Below are positions 11,801 through 26,800 of a DNA stretch of 64,000 bases, piece after piece; position 1 is the first letter of the stretch, and every line of letters begins with the position of its first letter. Source of the DNA: Setophaga petechia (lineage: Eukaryota; Chordata; Aves; Passeriformes; Parulidae); assembly GCA_024362935.1 (NCBI GenBank), contig JANCRA010000033.1, positions 7,645,001 to 7,709,000 of the forward strand, written 5' to 3'. A model generated the notes under the pieces. It saw only the letters and a program-made list of their open reading frames with translations. It did not search any database and was not told the origin of the DNA. Both the position numbers and the translations under genes were made by a program.

Positions 11801-14800
11801 CTCAATTCTTTCTAACTTCCGCCAAGCCGCTTCTCCCAGGTGGGGTCTGTGCTTCGAGCACATCTTTCTCTTTTCAAGAGAGATCCTTTGCAAGGAGATT
11901 TATTCTCTTTCCAGCTGCCAGCCACTGGGAATGCCCGGCAGCAGCAATTCCCTGCTGGAACCGGAAAGTTTCGGCAGGCGAACAGTTAAGGGCAGGGGGA
12001 GGAGGAGGAGGAGGAAGAGGAGGAGGCGGCTCCCAGTGCTCCCAGTGCTGCAGCCGCAGCTCGGGGGGCTCAGGTGGGAGCAGGGGGGCACACACAGCGT
12101 TTTTCCTGCTCCTGGGTGATATTCCGTGCCCTGGGTGATATTCCCTGCCCTGGGTGATATTCCCAGCCCCGGGTGATATTCCCAGCCCCGGGTAACATTC
12201 CCGGCCCCGTGCTGGCTGTTTTGCCGGGAAGGCAGCAGCGCTCCCCGGGATGGAGCGCTCCGTTAATGGTTAACGGCGCCGCCAGCCCTGCTGAAGGACA
12301 GTGAGCCCCAAAATCATCTTTATTATTTTTATTATTATTATTATGCTGCCGTCTCCTGGACCAGGTAAGGCTGCATCACTTGCTTCTTGCTTTTTCCTTA
12401 TGTAAAACGCTCATTTTACTGAGAAAACACTGTGCTAAGCTTTACATTTCCTTCTTTACGGATGCACAGAGGATGGAGGTCATTAGTGCTAATTGTGTTA
12501 TAAAAATCACGGTATTTATGCAACTTATTTTTTTATAGCTCTAGAACTTAAGGGTTTAAGTAGCTTTCATTGTTTTTGTTTTAAATTACTATGAGGTCAA
12601 ATACACAAGGGGAAAAAGAAAGGTAACAGGAAAAGAGGAAAAATAGCAAAGACAAACACTAAAACTTCATAGATTTGCTGTGTATGCAAATTACGCAGTG
12701 TATTTAAATAATGATTTAAATAACTGGGTTTGACGGAGAAACGTTTATACTCAATGCACCTCAAAATCAGAAGCAGACTCCATGTTCTGACCCCTTTTTA
12801 AACAAAAAACAAAGCAATGGAAAAAGCGTTTAAAAGAACTGATTTTAACATTTTTTTAAGGACTGAAGTAGTCTTCCCTTATTTATAAAATGTCTACATT
12901 AATGCCTGCATAAATACCATTCAAGCAAAAAAAAAAGAGCTATAAAAAAGTTGAAATAAGTATTTAATGCTTTTTCAGTATTTTACTAGTAGATGAAGCA
13001 TTCCCAAGTCATTTGTCTCACTAAATTACAAGGTCATACGAAGCAAACTTGATCTAAACTTTAATATTAGGCAAAAGCAAAGAGCACAGAGAAAGCAGAA
13101 TGTTTTGAGGTGCAGTGATGCAGTCCTGAATGCAATGGCAGGGGAAACAGCAAAAAGCAAAAGGAGTTACCACAGAAGGCAGAGTCATTAAGTCCAAATG
13201 ACATGGATTTAATGTCATTTTCAATGCAGAAATCCTGCTTTTCCCCTTGCAGTGGCATCCCTGCTCTCCTGCTTTCTGTGCTAATGGGGTCTCCATGAGC
13301 TGAGCTGACATTGCACAGCTTTTCCCAGGCATCATCATCATTCCCCTTTCCTCTAGAGTTCACTTTGTTAATTGAGATGGAGTATCTTAGGCTTACAGCA
13401 ATTTTCTGTTAAGCAAGGTCCTTAAAAGCATTCACAGAGGTGCTTGAAAATCCCTGCTTTTATTTTTTTTCCTTTTATTCCAAGAATGTCACACGCTACT
13501 CGCAGGAGTTTTAAAAATTCATACAACTCTAGATTTAGAAAACCTGTGCATAAGGTAAGAAATGCTGAGTTTCAGAGACATTCTGCTAACAGAAAATCCT
13601 TGTCATGGCATTCTTACATAATAAGACTCAAGGACAAGACAGTCCCAGCAGGGTCATTATGGACAGTGGGCATTCCCAATGGGATCTCTTGCTCCTCAAG
13701 GGCAGCAGGAAATTTGGGGTAAAAATCCTCCCAGCAGACAAGGCTGAGAGAATCCTGCTAAATAACAAATTTCATATCCAGTGGCAATGACAGCTGCAAT
13801 TCCAGCTCTAAGTCTGGTACCAAGAAGCTTTCATTCCATCATATCCTCCCAGGGCTGAAAGATGTCAAATGTTCTTGCAATTCCCCATAAATATATTAAC
13901 ACTGGAGAGGAATTGCTGCCTCTTACCTGATTATGGGCTGTTTGTGTACTTTTATGCTGCCATAAAAATACAGTTTCTAGATGTCACACAGTCCAGTAGG
14001 AAAAAATCCATGGCAAGCACTTAACAGCCTGAAACAGCCCCAGAAGCTATTACTTGAAGGGTAATAAAAATTCAGGGGTATGAAACAAGCAGCTTACAGC
14101 TTGACTCCCTGGAATTACACTTTCAACCTGTCCAGAATGTATTTAAGGAAAAAAACCTGCCAAGCACCCTCATTCTGGACAGGTACAGAGAATATTGCAA
14201 ATTGGAAGGGACAAGGATCACTGAGTTCAACCCCCAAGTAAATATCTGTACAGTGAAGAACCCACAATTCTGGTGTTGTTTTATATTTAATCAGGTATAA
14301 AATCCTAAATATTTTTACAGCTGCCTGGTGTTGTTAGTGTAATTCTTATATTGAGAATGAACCTTCCCTGTGACACCCCAGAGATCTCATGACATTCACT
14401 AATTCAGAGGAATCTCAATGTTCCTCCTGCCAATAAATAAAACCCTCAGAATAAAGAGTTTGTTAAGTCCAGCTCTGTTAGAACCCTAGCTGCTAAGAAT
14501 TTTCAACTTCAAGAATTTTAAACTTTCAGACACTAACCCCCAAGAGAACACTACATTTAACCTGAAGCAAAAAAAATGCTTCCAAAATTAAATAATAGAA
14601 CTGAGATTCTAAGCGTGTAGTTTGAATAGAAGTGTGTAATATCACATAGTAAAAACTTAAACTTTCAAGTTTTAGAATATAGTGATATATATAAAGCAAA
14701 ATAGAAAGTGTGTAGTTTGAATAGAAGTGTGTAATATCACATAGTAAAAACTTAAAATTTCAAGTTTTAGAATATAGTAATATATATAAAGCAAAATAGA

Positions 14801-17800
14801 AAGTGTGTAGTTTGAATAGAAGTGTGTAATATCACATAGCAAAAACTTAAAATTTCAAGTTTTAGAATACAGTAATATATATAAAGCAAAATAGAAAGTG
14901 TGTAGTTTGAATAGAAGTGTGTAATATCACATAGTAAAAACTTAAAATTTCAAGTTTTAGAATATAGTAATATATATAAAGCAAAATAGAAAGTGTGTAG
15001 TTTGAATAGAAGTGTGTAATATCACATAGCAAAAACTTAAAATTTCAAGTTTTAGAATACAGTAATATATATAAAGTAAAATAGAAGTTTTAGCAGAAGG
15101 TAGTCCTTCTTCACCTTCTTCTTTGTAAGTTTTAGTGTTGTGTAATGAGGGTAATTAGGGCTCCACAGAAATCAGTGTTTCCCCAAATGCAGCCCCTGGG
15201 TCTGTCCATCATGGTCCTCACAGAAACCCCTCTGGGCTCTGGCACAGAGAGGATTCTGTGGAAATGAAATGAATGGATTTAATGTCATTTTCAATGCAGA
15301 AATCCTGCTTTTCCCCTTGCAGTGGCATCCCTGCTCTCCTGCTTTCTGCACAGCACCCAGAGGTTGCCACGGACTTGATTTGCTGCAGCTTTTGGCTGGG
15401 ATGGATGGAAGGCTCCCATCAAGGTTGTTTACCCAGTGAATGGATCCCTGAGGAGCTCAGAGCAGAAATCCTCTCCTGGGAGCTGAGTGCCTCCTGCTTT
15501 CCTTGGAGCTGCCTCCAGAACATCCCAGGAAATGGAGCAGCCCTGCACCTAAGAGCCAGCTCTGCTTTCTGCCATGCCAGGGGGAAGGAGGCACCACTCC
15601 AGCATGAAATCCAGGGCATACCAGTGAGGAGCAAAAGATAAATACATTCTTTCCCAACAGCCTAGCAAGATCTTAAAAATGTGGGAAAATGGAGGATCTC
15701 TTCCCTCAGTTCCTTTTGTTTTCTTGATGCTTTTTGAATTTTATGTCTAGTTGCTGCTTTAACTACAATGCCCTCTTTATTTTCAAGCTTTTAAGGGAGA
15801 TACTGATTTTTTTTGTTAAAAAAAATATTTTCCACTTCTTTCTAATGAAAACCTCGAGCCTTCTAACCACAGCAGCATTCTTCTAATGAAACTATCTTTA
15901 TAAAAATCTATTTTTCTCTGTTCCTGTGTAAAACCAAATACTTCATGATTTTGACAGCTGCAAAATGTAAAATATTTCAATGCAAATTTTGTTTAAAAAA
16001 ACCATTGAATGAAAGAAGAGAAAATTAATTACCTTTAAAATAAATACAAAATATTTTAAAAAATTAACTATTGAGCTCAATGGGAGTTGATGCACCTTCT
16101 CCTTGGTATTTTTCTCTAGAATTTTGTGCTTCAAGGATAAAGACTTCATGTAATTGCTGTGGGATTCAGGACTGCTGCACTCTCATTCTTCTGACTGCTC
16201 AACAAGGCAAAGGTAAGGAAAAAACCACAATGGAAAAACTCCTGTGCTAATACTGCTGTAAATTGGTTATCTCAGAATGCCAATACTGGCACTGTGTCCT
16301 TATCTCAGGGTATGCACAAATACCAAAAAGAAGAAATGAGTGTTGTCCCCTTGTTCAGTTTTCCAAAGCTCAAATACAAAGATCTCAGAGGGAAAAAAAA
16401 TAAAAATCTCAGAGTCAGAAACATGAGCTGACTTTATAAGGATAAAACCCAGTGTATTTCGTGGATTACGTTTTAGCCTCTTCCTTCTGTTTATTTAATA
16501 AATTTTCTGTTGATTTAATTTACTGAATTCTGATCCTCTGGCAGAACTTCAAGTTTTCCAGGCCTTGAGGAAATCTCAGCAGCAGCAGCTCCTGAGCACT
16601 CAGAGCTCACTTCTGAGCACAGCAATCTCCCACCTGAGGGACTCAGACCCTCGGTCAAGCAGTGAAGAATTCAAAGCCATTTTGGGTCCTTTTGTATCAT
16701 TTTGAGATAATTTTGTCCTGGAAAGACAAAATTCCTGCCTTGTGGCTCTGCATTCACTGAGTGCTCTCAGTGTGGGCACACACACAGTTCCTCCTGGTAG
16801 CAATCCCAGCATTTATAAATGCAGCATTGATGTGGCATCTATTTAAAAAAATAAACAGGTTCTTTTCCTCTATTTCACTTTTCCTTTCAGATGATCTGAG
16901 TGTTTAATTGGACTATGATAAGAAGACAGGGGCTGGAAGTAAAAGATGAACCCACTTCATGCAAAGAAATCAAGATTTTTAGTGTGTGTTGCTGTCTGTA
17001 TGTTCATCTACACCTTCATTTACCTAACGGTTCCACTTCATGATGAGTCAGATGACCAAAAATTCCAGGTCAAAAGAGCAGAGTGTGGTTTTTACCCCGA
17101 TGAACTTTGCTCAGCTCTTTTTGTGGGGAAACCTGCAGCCTCTAAAATTGGAAACTTTTGTCAGAAGTCCTACCAGCCCAAAGCCCTCAGCTGCATTCAG
17201 ACTTCCTGCAGCTGCTCCACAGTCCTGAAGACTCTGCATTTTATCACCAGCCCACTGTCAGAGGAAGAAGGAAATTTCTCCTTGGCGTACATTATTACAA
17301 TTCACAAGGAGCTGGAAATGTTTGTGAGGCTGCTAAGAGCTATTTATATGCCTCAGAATATTTACTGCATCCACATTGATGAAAAGTCACCCAGAGGTTA
17401 TAAAACTGCTGTACAGAACATCGTTAACTGCTTTGAAAATATTTTTATTTCCTCCAAAAGAGAACACGTTGTTTATGCAGGGTTTTCAAGATTACAAGCT
17501 GATATTAATTGCATGAGAGACCTCGTTAACTCCAAAGTTCAGTGGAATTATGTTATTAATCTGTGTGGTCAAGACTATCCCCTGAAAACAAATAAAGAAA
17601 TCATAGAATATATAAAAACCAAGTGGAATGGTAAAAACATCACTCCTGGGATAGTGCAGCCCCTGCACGTGAAGCACAGGACAGAGGTCAGCTACAGGGA
17701 GTTTGTGCACTCTGGGGTGCCCTACGTGTACCCAGCAAAGGTCAGGAAAGCTCAGCCCCCACACAACCTGACCATCTACTTTGGCAGTGCCTATTACATC

Positions 17801-20800
17801 CTCAGCAAGGCCTTTGTGGAGTTCACCCTGAGTGATGCCCGGGCTAAAGCTCTGCTGGAGTGGTCCAGGGACACCTACAGCCCTGATGAGCACTACTGGG
17901 TCACCCTCAATCGTTTACCTGGTAAGAGTTGGGCACTGCTGCCACAAATAAACCCAGCAGGGCAGGGGGAGGCTGTGAGCTCGGAGCTGAACAGCTCTGA
18001 AATGCAGAAATAAAGTCATTTCTTCAGCTTTGCTGCTGCCCTTTTGAAAAGTTGTATCTGGTGACTGAGATACAAAGCTTGATTGCAGTGCAGACCAGGA
18101 GTTGGAAAAATTCTGGTTTTTTGCTGCATGAAAGCTTTTGCTCTAAAGAAATTTATAAAGTGATAATATTGAGAATGATACCTGTTCTTATGACATAAAT
18201 ATCTGCAAATAAGTACTTAATCTGACTGCAGTTAAGAAGTGTCCAGCAGTGAAAATTTTCACTGTAATAAGTAGAAAAGAATCTTATCAGAACCTTTTGT
18301 TTTGAAAGATGCTCCAGGGGCTACACCCAATGCAGGCTGGCAAGGAGACCTAAGAGCCATTAAATGGAAAGATCAAGAAGGGCTCTCACACAAAGGCTGC
18401 AAAGGTAATGTGAATTTTGATCATAAATTTGATTCACTGGTGAGCATTAATTAGTGATTACATATTATTTAAAGCAGCTATTAAATGTGCCTCAGTGGTC
18501 ATATATCATTTATTTTGGAAGTATTAGATAAAAAGGCACCCTATAAATTACTGCACTATATCCAGTTGAAGAGATTTTGAGATATATATTATATTGATAT
18601 ATAAGTTACATATTTTATATATATTTTGAGATGAGCACAGTATCCATACACTGACAACCCTTCTTTCAGCCCCTAATTACCAATGCACTAATTTGTCTGA
18701 TCAGGTCTCAGTGGAGGGGCTTTACCTGACAAGGATGTTTGCCAAGAACTTTCATCAACATTGGCTTGAATCCCTTCAATTTGAACAACAATAAGACAGA
18801 ATAGTGCTGGCCACATGGCAAGCATGCAGAAATAATAAATTAAAGAATTAAAATCCCCAAGTGTGCAAGCTGAGCCCGGGTGTGATTGAGCAGGGAATCC
18901 CAGCAGGAGCTCAGAACATCTGATGCCCACCTACAAGATTTTATTAAGCAACATGGCAGGGAAGCAGCTGGAGGTAACAAACATCTATTTATGTAAAACA
19001 TAAACATTCTAAATGTCTTTATAAATTGTGGCATTATCCTCCAGCTCCATTTCTATGCAGAAATCCAAAGGTGAAAAACTCTTTTTAAAAAACGCTTCCG
19101 TTCATCTTCCCGCTGCAGCCACCACACCTCTCCAATTTCTCTCTGCAGGTCATTACGTCAGAGACATCTGCATTTATGGCCTGGGGGATCTGCAGTGGAT
19201 TATTGAGTCCCCTCATCTGTTTGCCAACAAGTTTGAGGCTGGCAGGAACCCCCTGGCCCTGGAGTGCCTGGAGCGGCGGCTGCGGCTCAAGGTGCTGCGC
19301 CAGGCTCAGGTGCCCATCGAGCAGCACTGGCGCCTGCAGGAGCACAGCCCCTTCAACATGCAGCTGGATGTGTGAGCCCAGCCCCTCCCCAGCAGATCCT
19401 GGGCAGGAAACAGCAGAAAATGTGGATATTTACAGCCACAGCTTCACTCTGTGCATCAGGGGTAAAGCACAGTCCTGCATGAGCCGTAAATAAACGGGGT
19501 TGGTTTATTCCGGTGGCAATGGGTTCATTCCCAAAGAATTCCTGACATCAAGGGGGGAAGTTCATCAGCCATTAAGTGACTTATGTAGCTGGAAAATCAA
19601 TATTCCTCATGTTCACAGCCAAAGCATGAAAATAATAAAATGGAAGCAGTGACTGAACAAAGATAAAATACGGAGAAATAACAAATTAAAGTCATGGCCA
19701 CTGAATGTCTCGTGAAATGTTTTGAATGATGAAGTTGATGCTAAAATTTCAGAGCTTGTACATGAGTGACAAGCAGCTTGTGACACAGCCCGTGAGTGAC
19801 AACCAGCTTGTGACACAGCCCATGCCACTGGGGGGTGAGGGGTTGTTTTTGTTTCCCAAGGCCAGCCACATCCTTAATTTCATTTTGTAGCATGGCAACA
19901 CCACTGCTGCCCTTGCCAGGCTGTGCTCCTAATTACAGAAGGATCCTGCAGCACAAGTTTATCTCCAAGTCTCTGTTCTGAGTCTCTGCAGGAGTTTAGG
20001 GCAAGGAGACAGAGAAGATTTGAGGCCAGGGATTACAGGAAAACTGAGCAAAAAGCCATGTTCCAAACATTCTTCTATCCCTGACTGAGAAAAGCAAAGA
20101 GCCTGCAACAAGTGCAGTAACACCTGGACAATTCACTTGATTCAAAACTGCAAATTATTAATAAAAATTAAATAAATAAATAAAAAGAAATTTTAAAAGG
20201 AGCAATTTCAATGCAGTCTTCAATATGCACCCAAAACATCCCTGAGTTTTTACAAGAAAACTGGCTACAGATTGAGCCTATTCCCAAAAAAAATCAACCA
20301 ACAACAGGACATGAAAGTTCCTTGTTCCAAACTTATTCCCAGGTTGCTGGAACTTTATCCTCATTTTCCCACACAAGTTTATTGGAAACATCATTTCTTG
20401 CAAATGAACTTTAACCTAAAGAAAGGCCATCTGCTCCCTATTTATTTACAAACTCAACCCAAAGGCCTGTGCTCGGTTTCATGGATAATCCAGGACTTAT
20501 CCTGTGGCTAAATATTGCTGGAGATAGTTTTTTTTTTTAATTCAGGGAAATAAAGCTAAAAAAGAAAAGGAAAATAAAAGCCAGGCACATGTTCATGCTG
20601 AGCTTGTTGAGAGTCTCTCTCCAAACCATTACTGAAGCTAATGGGTGTCTGGCATGTACTAATCACAGTAATATTCATAATTAATTTCTCTCCACTCCAC
20701 TGTAGGGCACTGCCAGCATTTATCCACTCCATGATGTCTTTTAAAATGAGAATGGAAGGTTCCTTATTGCTGTCATTGCAGCAAATCCAGTCTCCAGCTT

Positions 20801-23800
20801 TCACCCCTGGCACCACCACATAGAAAGATTGTTGTGCATCACTTCCAAATTGAATTAAAATGAAAAGTTCAATAGCCAGGCACTGCATATCATGAAGAAA
20901 TTGAACCAGGCAAAAAACCTGCACAAAAAGGCCTCTGAAAATACAATTTTGGTATGACTTGGAATATCTTTGCAGCATGACCTTCTTTGCTTAAAGGATT
21001 TTGGATTTGAAACAAAATTATAGGAAAATCATCATTAAACCATTCTCAAATAATTAGAAATATTATTCAACTCATTATTGTGATTACCATGACCACATAA
21101 CCTTGAAACACACATGAAAAGCCTTCATGAATTCTGTGTTATTATGTTAAAAGTTGCTCAGACCTCAGCAAATATTTGTAAATTTGGTGCCCTAGGAGCA
21201 GAAAGTTCCAAAGTGACCCAGCTGCACACCCAGCTCTGGATCTGACAGCCATGGGCACAAATTCTGTTTCAGAAAGCTTCATATCAAATTAAACCTGGGG
21301 TTCAGAGTTTGATATGGCACAGAGCTGAATAGTTAGGGCACTAATTCAAGTCTGTGTTTACTTGACACTGAAAACAAATCCAAAATAAACTTTGAAGTGA
21401 TCCAAGAAATTACATTTTAAATGTAATCTTTGATTATGTTTTTGAAAGTTAATTGTAACTTTCAAAGTGACCCCCAGAAGGACTTTCAGCACCAATCCCA
21501 GAACCTCATTCCTGTCCCCACACCACTTCTAGCATATTTTACATCCATAGGAACTTAGAGAGTCAGCTTCCAAATTAAAGCATAATTTCTAATGCTGCTA
21601 ATTAGTGCTTTGGACATAAACAAACTGTGAGATACCACAAAGCACAGCAACCTGTTCAGAAGAGTTCTACTCCTCTTCTTGCTTCTGAAGGAGAACAGCA
21701 GCAGAATACACCCAAAAATCTCCAAATCTCTCTCTGACCTTACTCAGCTGGTTACCATTGTCTTTGTGCATCAAAACCCAGCCATGAGAGATGAGAAATA
21801 AATATTATATCAATTATTTCTAGAAGAATCTTTCTGAATCTTAAGAAGAATTTCCAGCTGCATGCTAAATAATCATTACTGAAGAAAAGCCAGGGAAAAA
21901 ATATGTGAGATTCATTTGGTTTTTATAAAATTATCACATTGGCCAAACCATGGACAAAACATCTCATTCCTGCATTTTATGCTCTGGTTACACCCATCCA
22001 TCAACAAAAATTTAGATGCAAACAAAAAAACCTCATTAAAAATAAATGAATATCTGCCAAGAGGAAACAAAGCCATTAGGACAGAACAAAATGAGAACTG
22101 AAAGCAGCAATATGAGATTAAACCTTTCAATATTCAACAATTTACCAAGACAAAAGTGTTTCCTTCCCAGGTCCTGTTTAATATAAATATACTCCATGTT
22201 TTATCCAATATCAGGGTGTTCACAGAAATTAAATAACTGCCCAATCTTGCTGATAATGAAAGTAGTGATAGGAAAAAAGGGTATTTGCTCATATTATCAT
22301 TGTCCTTAGCTACAAAAAAACCCTGTACAGTGAGATCAGCTATGTGAAATTAGGTCAGTATTTTCTACAATAATTTATAGAACTGCTGAGAATTCTACAA
22401 AGTTGGCCCCCACCCAAAAATAAAAAAAAGCAATGCCCAATGTCCTTCAAAAATACAAAACATAACCTGAAAACACAACCAGTTTAACCACAGAACAGGT
22501 ACTGAGAAAACACAAGTAATGTGCATTCAGGAGGAAAAAAATAGCAATCAAACAAAACCCCCAAAACCAAACCAATCACCCTTTTAAAAACTGAAATTAG
22601 TACCAAATATTGGGAAAAAAGTAGTTACTGCAAAATCAAACTCTGAGAACAAAAATACTCACATTTATAATTATTTAGGATTTTTTTTAATTAAAAAGGC
22701 CATGAAGAAATACTTGAGGCCATCATGGAACAGAACTTTCACAAGTTCCATTTCAATTTGCATACTGAGATTAAAAACTCCCTTTTTAAAACTCCTGTAT
22801 AAACACACACATGGCCCAGCTGCTCCCACAGCTGGCAAAACTCACCTTGTGACAAACTTCTGCTTTAATTTCCTTGAGAGCACGCTCAGAGAACACACAG
22901 CCACAGTTTCTCAGGAAGCAAAACCTGCCAAGAAAAGACAACACACAATAATTTTTGGAGAACTGAGATCTGTGCAGTGCTGGCAGGTCACAGCCCACCT
23001 TCTTCACAAGTTCTTGTACCTAATCAACCTAACAGCATAGTTAAGTGGGTAATTAATTTATTATTAATTTGCACAGTGTAGAAAATGAATGGAAAGTATT
23101 GGCTACATTAAACCACAATAGGTATTCTGGTTCTTTATCTTGAATATCTCCTGGCTAATCCCTCTCTGGAGGAAGAAATTCTTTGCAACCATTAAGCTGT
23201 GAACTCCTCCTCTTCTCATCCCTCAGGTGATAAAAAGTTGCTGCTCTGCCCAAACCAGGCTGTGAGGAAATCCCCTGCCCCAGAGCAGAAAAATGCAGAT
23301 TTACTGCAGGGTTGGGACAGAGAATCCATCTCCAGTCTGATCCTAACACAGGGAGAGACAGAATGTGAGGAAAGCTGGGATTGTTCACATGGAGAAGCTT
23401 TGGGGTGAGCTCAGTGTGGCCTTGCAGGGCCTGGAGGAGCTGCAGGAAAGATGGAGAGAGACTTTGGACAAGGGATGGAGGGACAGGACCCAGGGAATGG
23501 CTTCAAACTGCCAGAGGGCAGGGATGGATGGGATACTGGGCAGGAATATTCTTGCCCAGAGCAGCTGGGGCTGCCCCTGGATCCCTGGCAGTGTCCAAGG
23601 CCAGGCTGGATGGGGCTTGGAGCCCCCTGGACAGTGTCCTTGCCCATGGCAGGGGTGGCACTGGAGGAGCTTTAAGATCCCTCCCAACCCAAATCAATCC
23701 CTGACTCCAACTGCTTGTAACCTCCAAGGGAAGTCACACCCCATCTCCTGTGCTTCACCCCCCAAACAACCTTTAGACACTTTTCCTCTGCCAACACTGC

Positions 23801-26800
23801 CCCTACTCCTTCATTACACATCTCAATTCATTCAGGAAAAGGTTAACCTTTATCTTTCCTCTTAAATATACCATGAAAGAACACCCAGAAGCCTCTTGAA
23901 CTCTGAAAGTTCAACCTTTAAAGCTGACAGCCAGACAGATATTCCCCCCAGCCCTGAGTTACTCCTGATTTCCATTTCCAGGCAGTTTCCCTGCTCTGTG
24001 TGCAGTTAGCTGAGCCCTGACCTGTGCCTGCCATTCATCTCCAGCCCCACCACGGGGCAGATGAAGCGTGCAGCCTGCAGGTCATCGTACTTGTCCCCCT
24101 TGATGCTCTCCTTGTCCCCACACCAGGCTGGGTTATCCACCAGCTGCAGCTCCGTCACGTTCTGCAAAGGAAAAACACAAACCTGGGTCAGGAACAGGGA
24201 GGTCACTGCTCAGGGCACACCTGGAATGCTGTGCCCAGTCCTGGGTCCCCATTTAGGAAGGACATGGAGGGGCTGGAGAGGGGCTGAGAACACAAACCCT
24301 GAGAGGAACCCCTGAGGGAGCTGGGGGTGCTCAGCCTGGAGAAAAGGAGACTCAGGGGTGCCCTCATCACTCTCTGCAGCTCCTGAAAGGTGCCTGTGCT
24401 CAGCTGGGGCTGGGCTCTTTCTCCAGGAACTGACACAACCAGAGCACACAGCCTCAAGCTGCACCAAGGGAAATTTAGGTTGGATTTTAGAAAAAGGTTT
24501 TTGTGTTGCCAGTGTTCACAGGGGTTTGTAGATGGATGGAAGAGACAGGATCTTGACTCCATTATCAGAAGGCTTCATTTATTATATTGTGATATATATA
24601 TATATAGCATTATAACTATACTACATAATTATAGAAAGGAAAAGAGGCTTCTTCAGAAGCTGCTAAGCTAAGAGAGAGAGATAGAAAGAATGAATAACAA
24701 CGTCTGTGTCTCAGCACAGAGCGATAGCAGTCCTGCCTGTGAATGGTCAGCAGATCCAAACATTGGTGCACCTGTTGCATTCCACAGCAGCAGATAATAA
24801 TTGTTTACATTTGCTGCTGAGCCTCTGAGCTCCAGCAGGGAAAAATCCTAAGAAAGGATTTTTCAAGAAGAGTGTCTGTGACAGTTTTTATACAGAAAGG
24901 TGATAAAGTTCTGGAATGGCTGCCCAGGGAGGTGCAGGAGTCCCCATCCCTGATGTGTTTGAGCAGCCTGGACGTGGCACTGGGTGCCAGGGTCTGCCTG
25001 AGGTGCTGGGGCTGGGCTGGACTCGATGGTCTTTAAGATCTCAACCCAGTGATTCTGTGATTCTGTGAAACCTTCAGCTTTTCTCCCTGTGATTTTTGAG
25101 CCATGACAACAATCCTTAACAATTCTGCCATTGTGTTTTGTTGTTTGAACACTTTAATCTATAGCTGCAGCATGACTCATGAATTTAACATTTTATTTTA
25201 ACTCCTCACATTAAACACAAGTTGTTTACCTTAATGCTCTTGATATGGGATGCAGATTCCATGGGGGTTTTATCAGGGGATTTGTCCAACAAATATTCAA
25301 TGATGGCATCTTTGTTGTACAGCCTGTAACAGAAAAATTCCAGTGGTTATACTGGGTTGCCATAGTGTTTTGTACTTATAATTTTATAAATATAAGTTTA
25401 ACTGATTTTATATTTTTATATCTAAGTAATTGTAATATGTTAATATAATGTTATAATATATAATTAATATTCAATATATTACATTAAATGTTATTTTAAT
25501 ATCTTTAATTAATTTTATATTATTTAATTTTGTATTATACAAGAAAACTGTATAATACACAGCAAACATTTAGAATTTTATATATATAAGTTTAATAATT
25601 AATTAAATTAAATTATTAATCAAATTAAATTATATAATTGATTATACATTTCCCTACTTAATTATTTTAATATACTAATATGTTAAAATGCATGATTTAA
25701 TTAATATTTAATACACTACATTAAAATGGATCTTGATATATTTCAATTAATTTTATATTACTTAATTTTGTATGTATAATTTTAGTTTATTTTATATATT
25801 AATATTGAATTAATTTAATATATAATAATTTTATATTATTAAATTTTGTATTTATATTTTATATTTATAATTTTAATTGATATTACATTTTATAGAAAAT
25901 TAATTTCATATATTTTAATTAATTTTAAATTATTTAATGTTGCATTTATAATTTATAAATTTTTTTTAACTCCTGAGGAGTCCATGGCAGCATTCCCACC
26001 TGCCCAGCTCACAGGCCACAATGGGCCGACGCAGCTTCTCCTGGCTCAGGGCACAGTAGAACCACCTGGCCACCAACTCAGCAACTTTGTCAACCTGGAG
26101 GGAGAAAAACACTCATTAGTTAAAAAATCTGTAAATTATTTAAGCATAAAATCAGCTCATACTTGAAGCATTCCTCAAACCCCCAGGTTTCCTACCAAAC
26201 CTGCTGTGTGCAGTCCGAGTTAATTCATAAAATAACTTCAGCCAAAGGTTTTGGTAAAATTCCTGATCTATTCTCCAGCTCCTGCGTGAGCAGTCCCAAT
26301 CCCTGACCCCCTTTCCATGGGGAAATTCCTGCTGTGCCCACCCTGAGCTGCCCTGGCCCAGCCTGAGGCCGTTCCCTCTGCTCCTGTCCCTGTCCCTGGG
26401 ACCTGTCCCCACCTGGCAGGGAATTCCAGAGAGGGAAAAGATCCTTGAGGATCCTCCTTTGCTCCAGGCTGAGCATCCTCAGCTCCTCAGGAATTCTCCA
26501 TTCTCTTCCCAGCTCCTCAAGAATTCTCCATTCCCTTCCCAGCCCCCTCAGGAATTCTCCATTCTCTTCCCAGCTCCTCAGGAATTCTCCATTCTCTTCC
26601 CAGCCCCCTCAGGAATTCTCCATTCCCTTCCCAGCTCCCTCAGGAATTCTCCATTCCCTTCCCAGCTCCCTCAGGAATTCTCCATTCCCTTCCCACCCCG
26701 CAGCGCTCCGGGGACTATTGTAACCCCAGTGCAGCCCCCGGCTCTTGGCCTTGCTGAACTTCACGTCCGTCCACAGCACACAGGGCCCCGCCCTGAGCCG

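Noticed and set aside
17922..18013. Read-through C-terminus of the GCNT7 first coding exon
   Set aside because: Intronic; a consensus donor at 17922 and two further family exons complete the protein.
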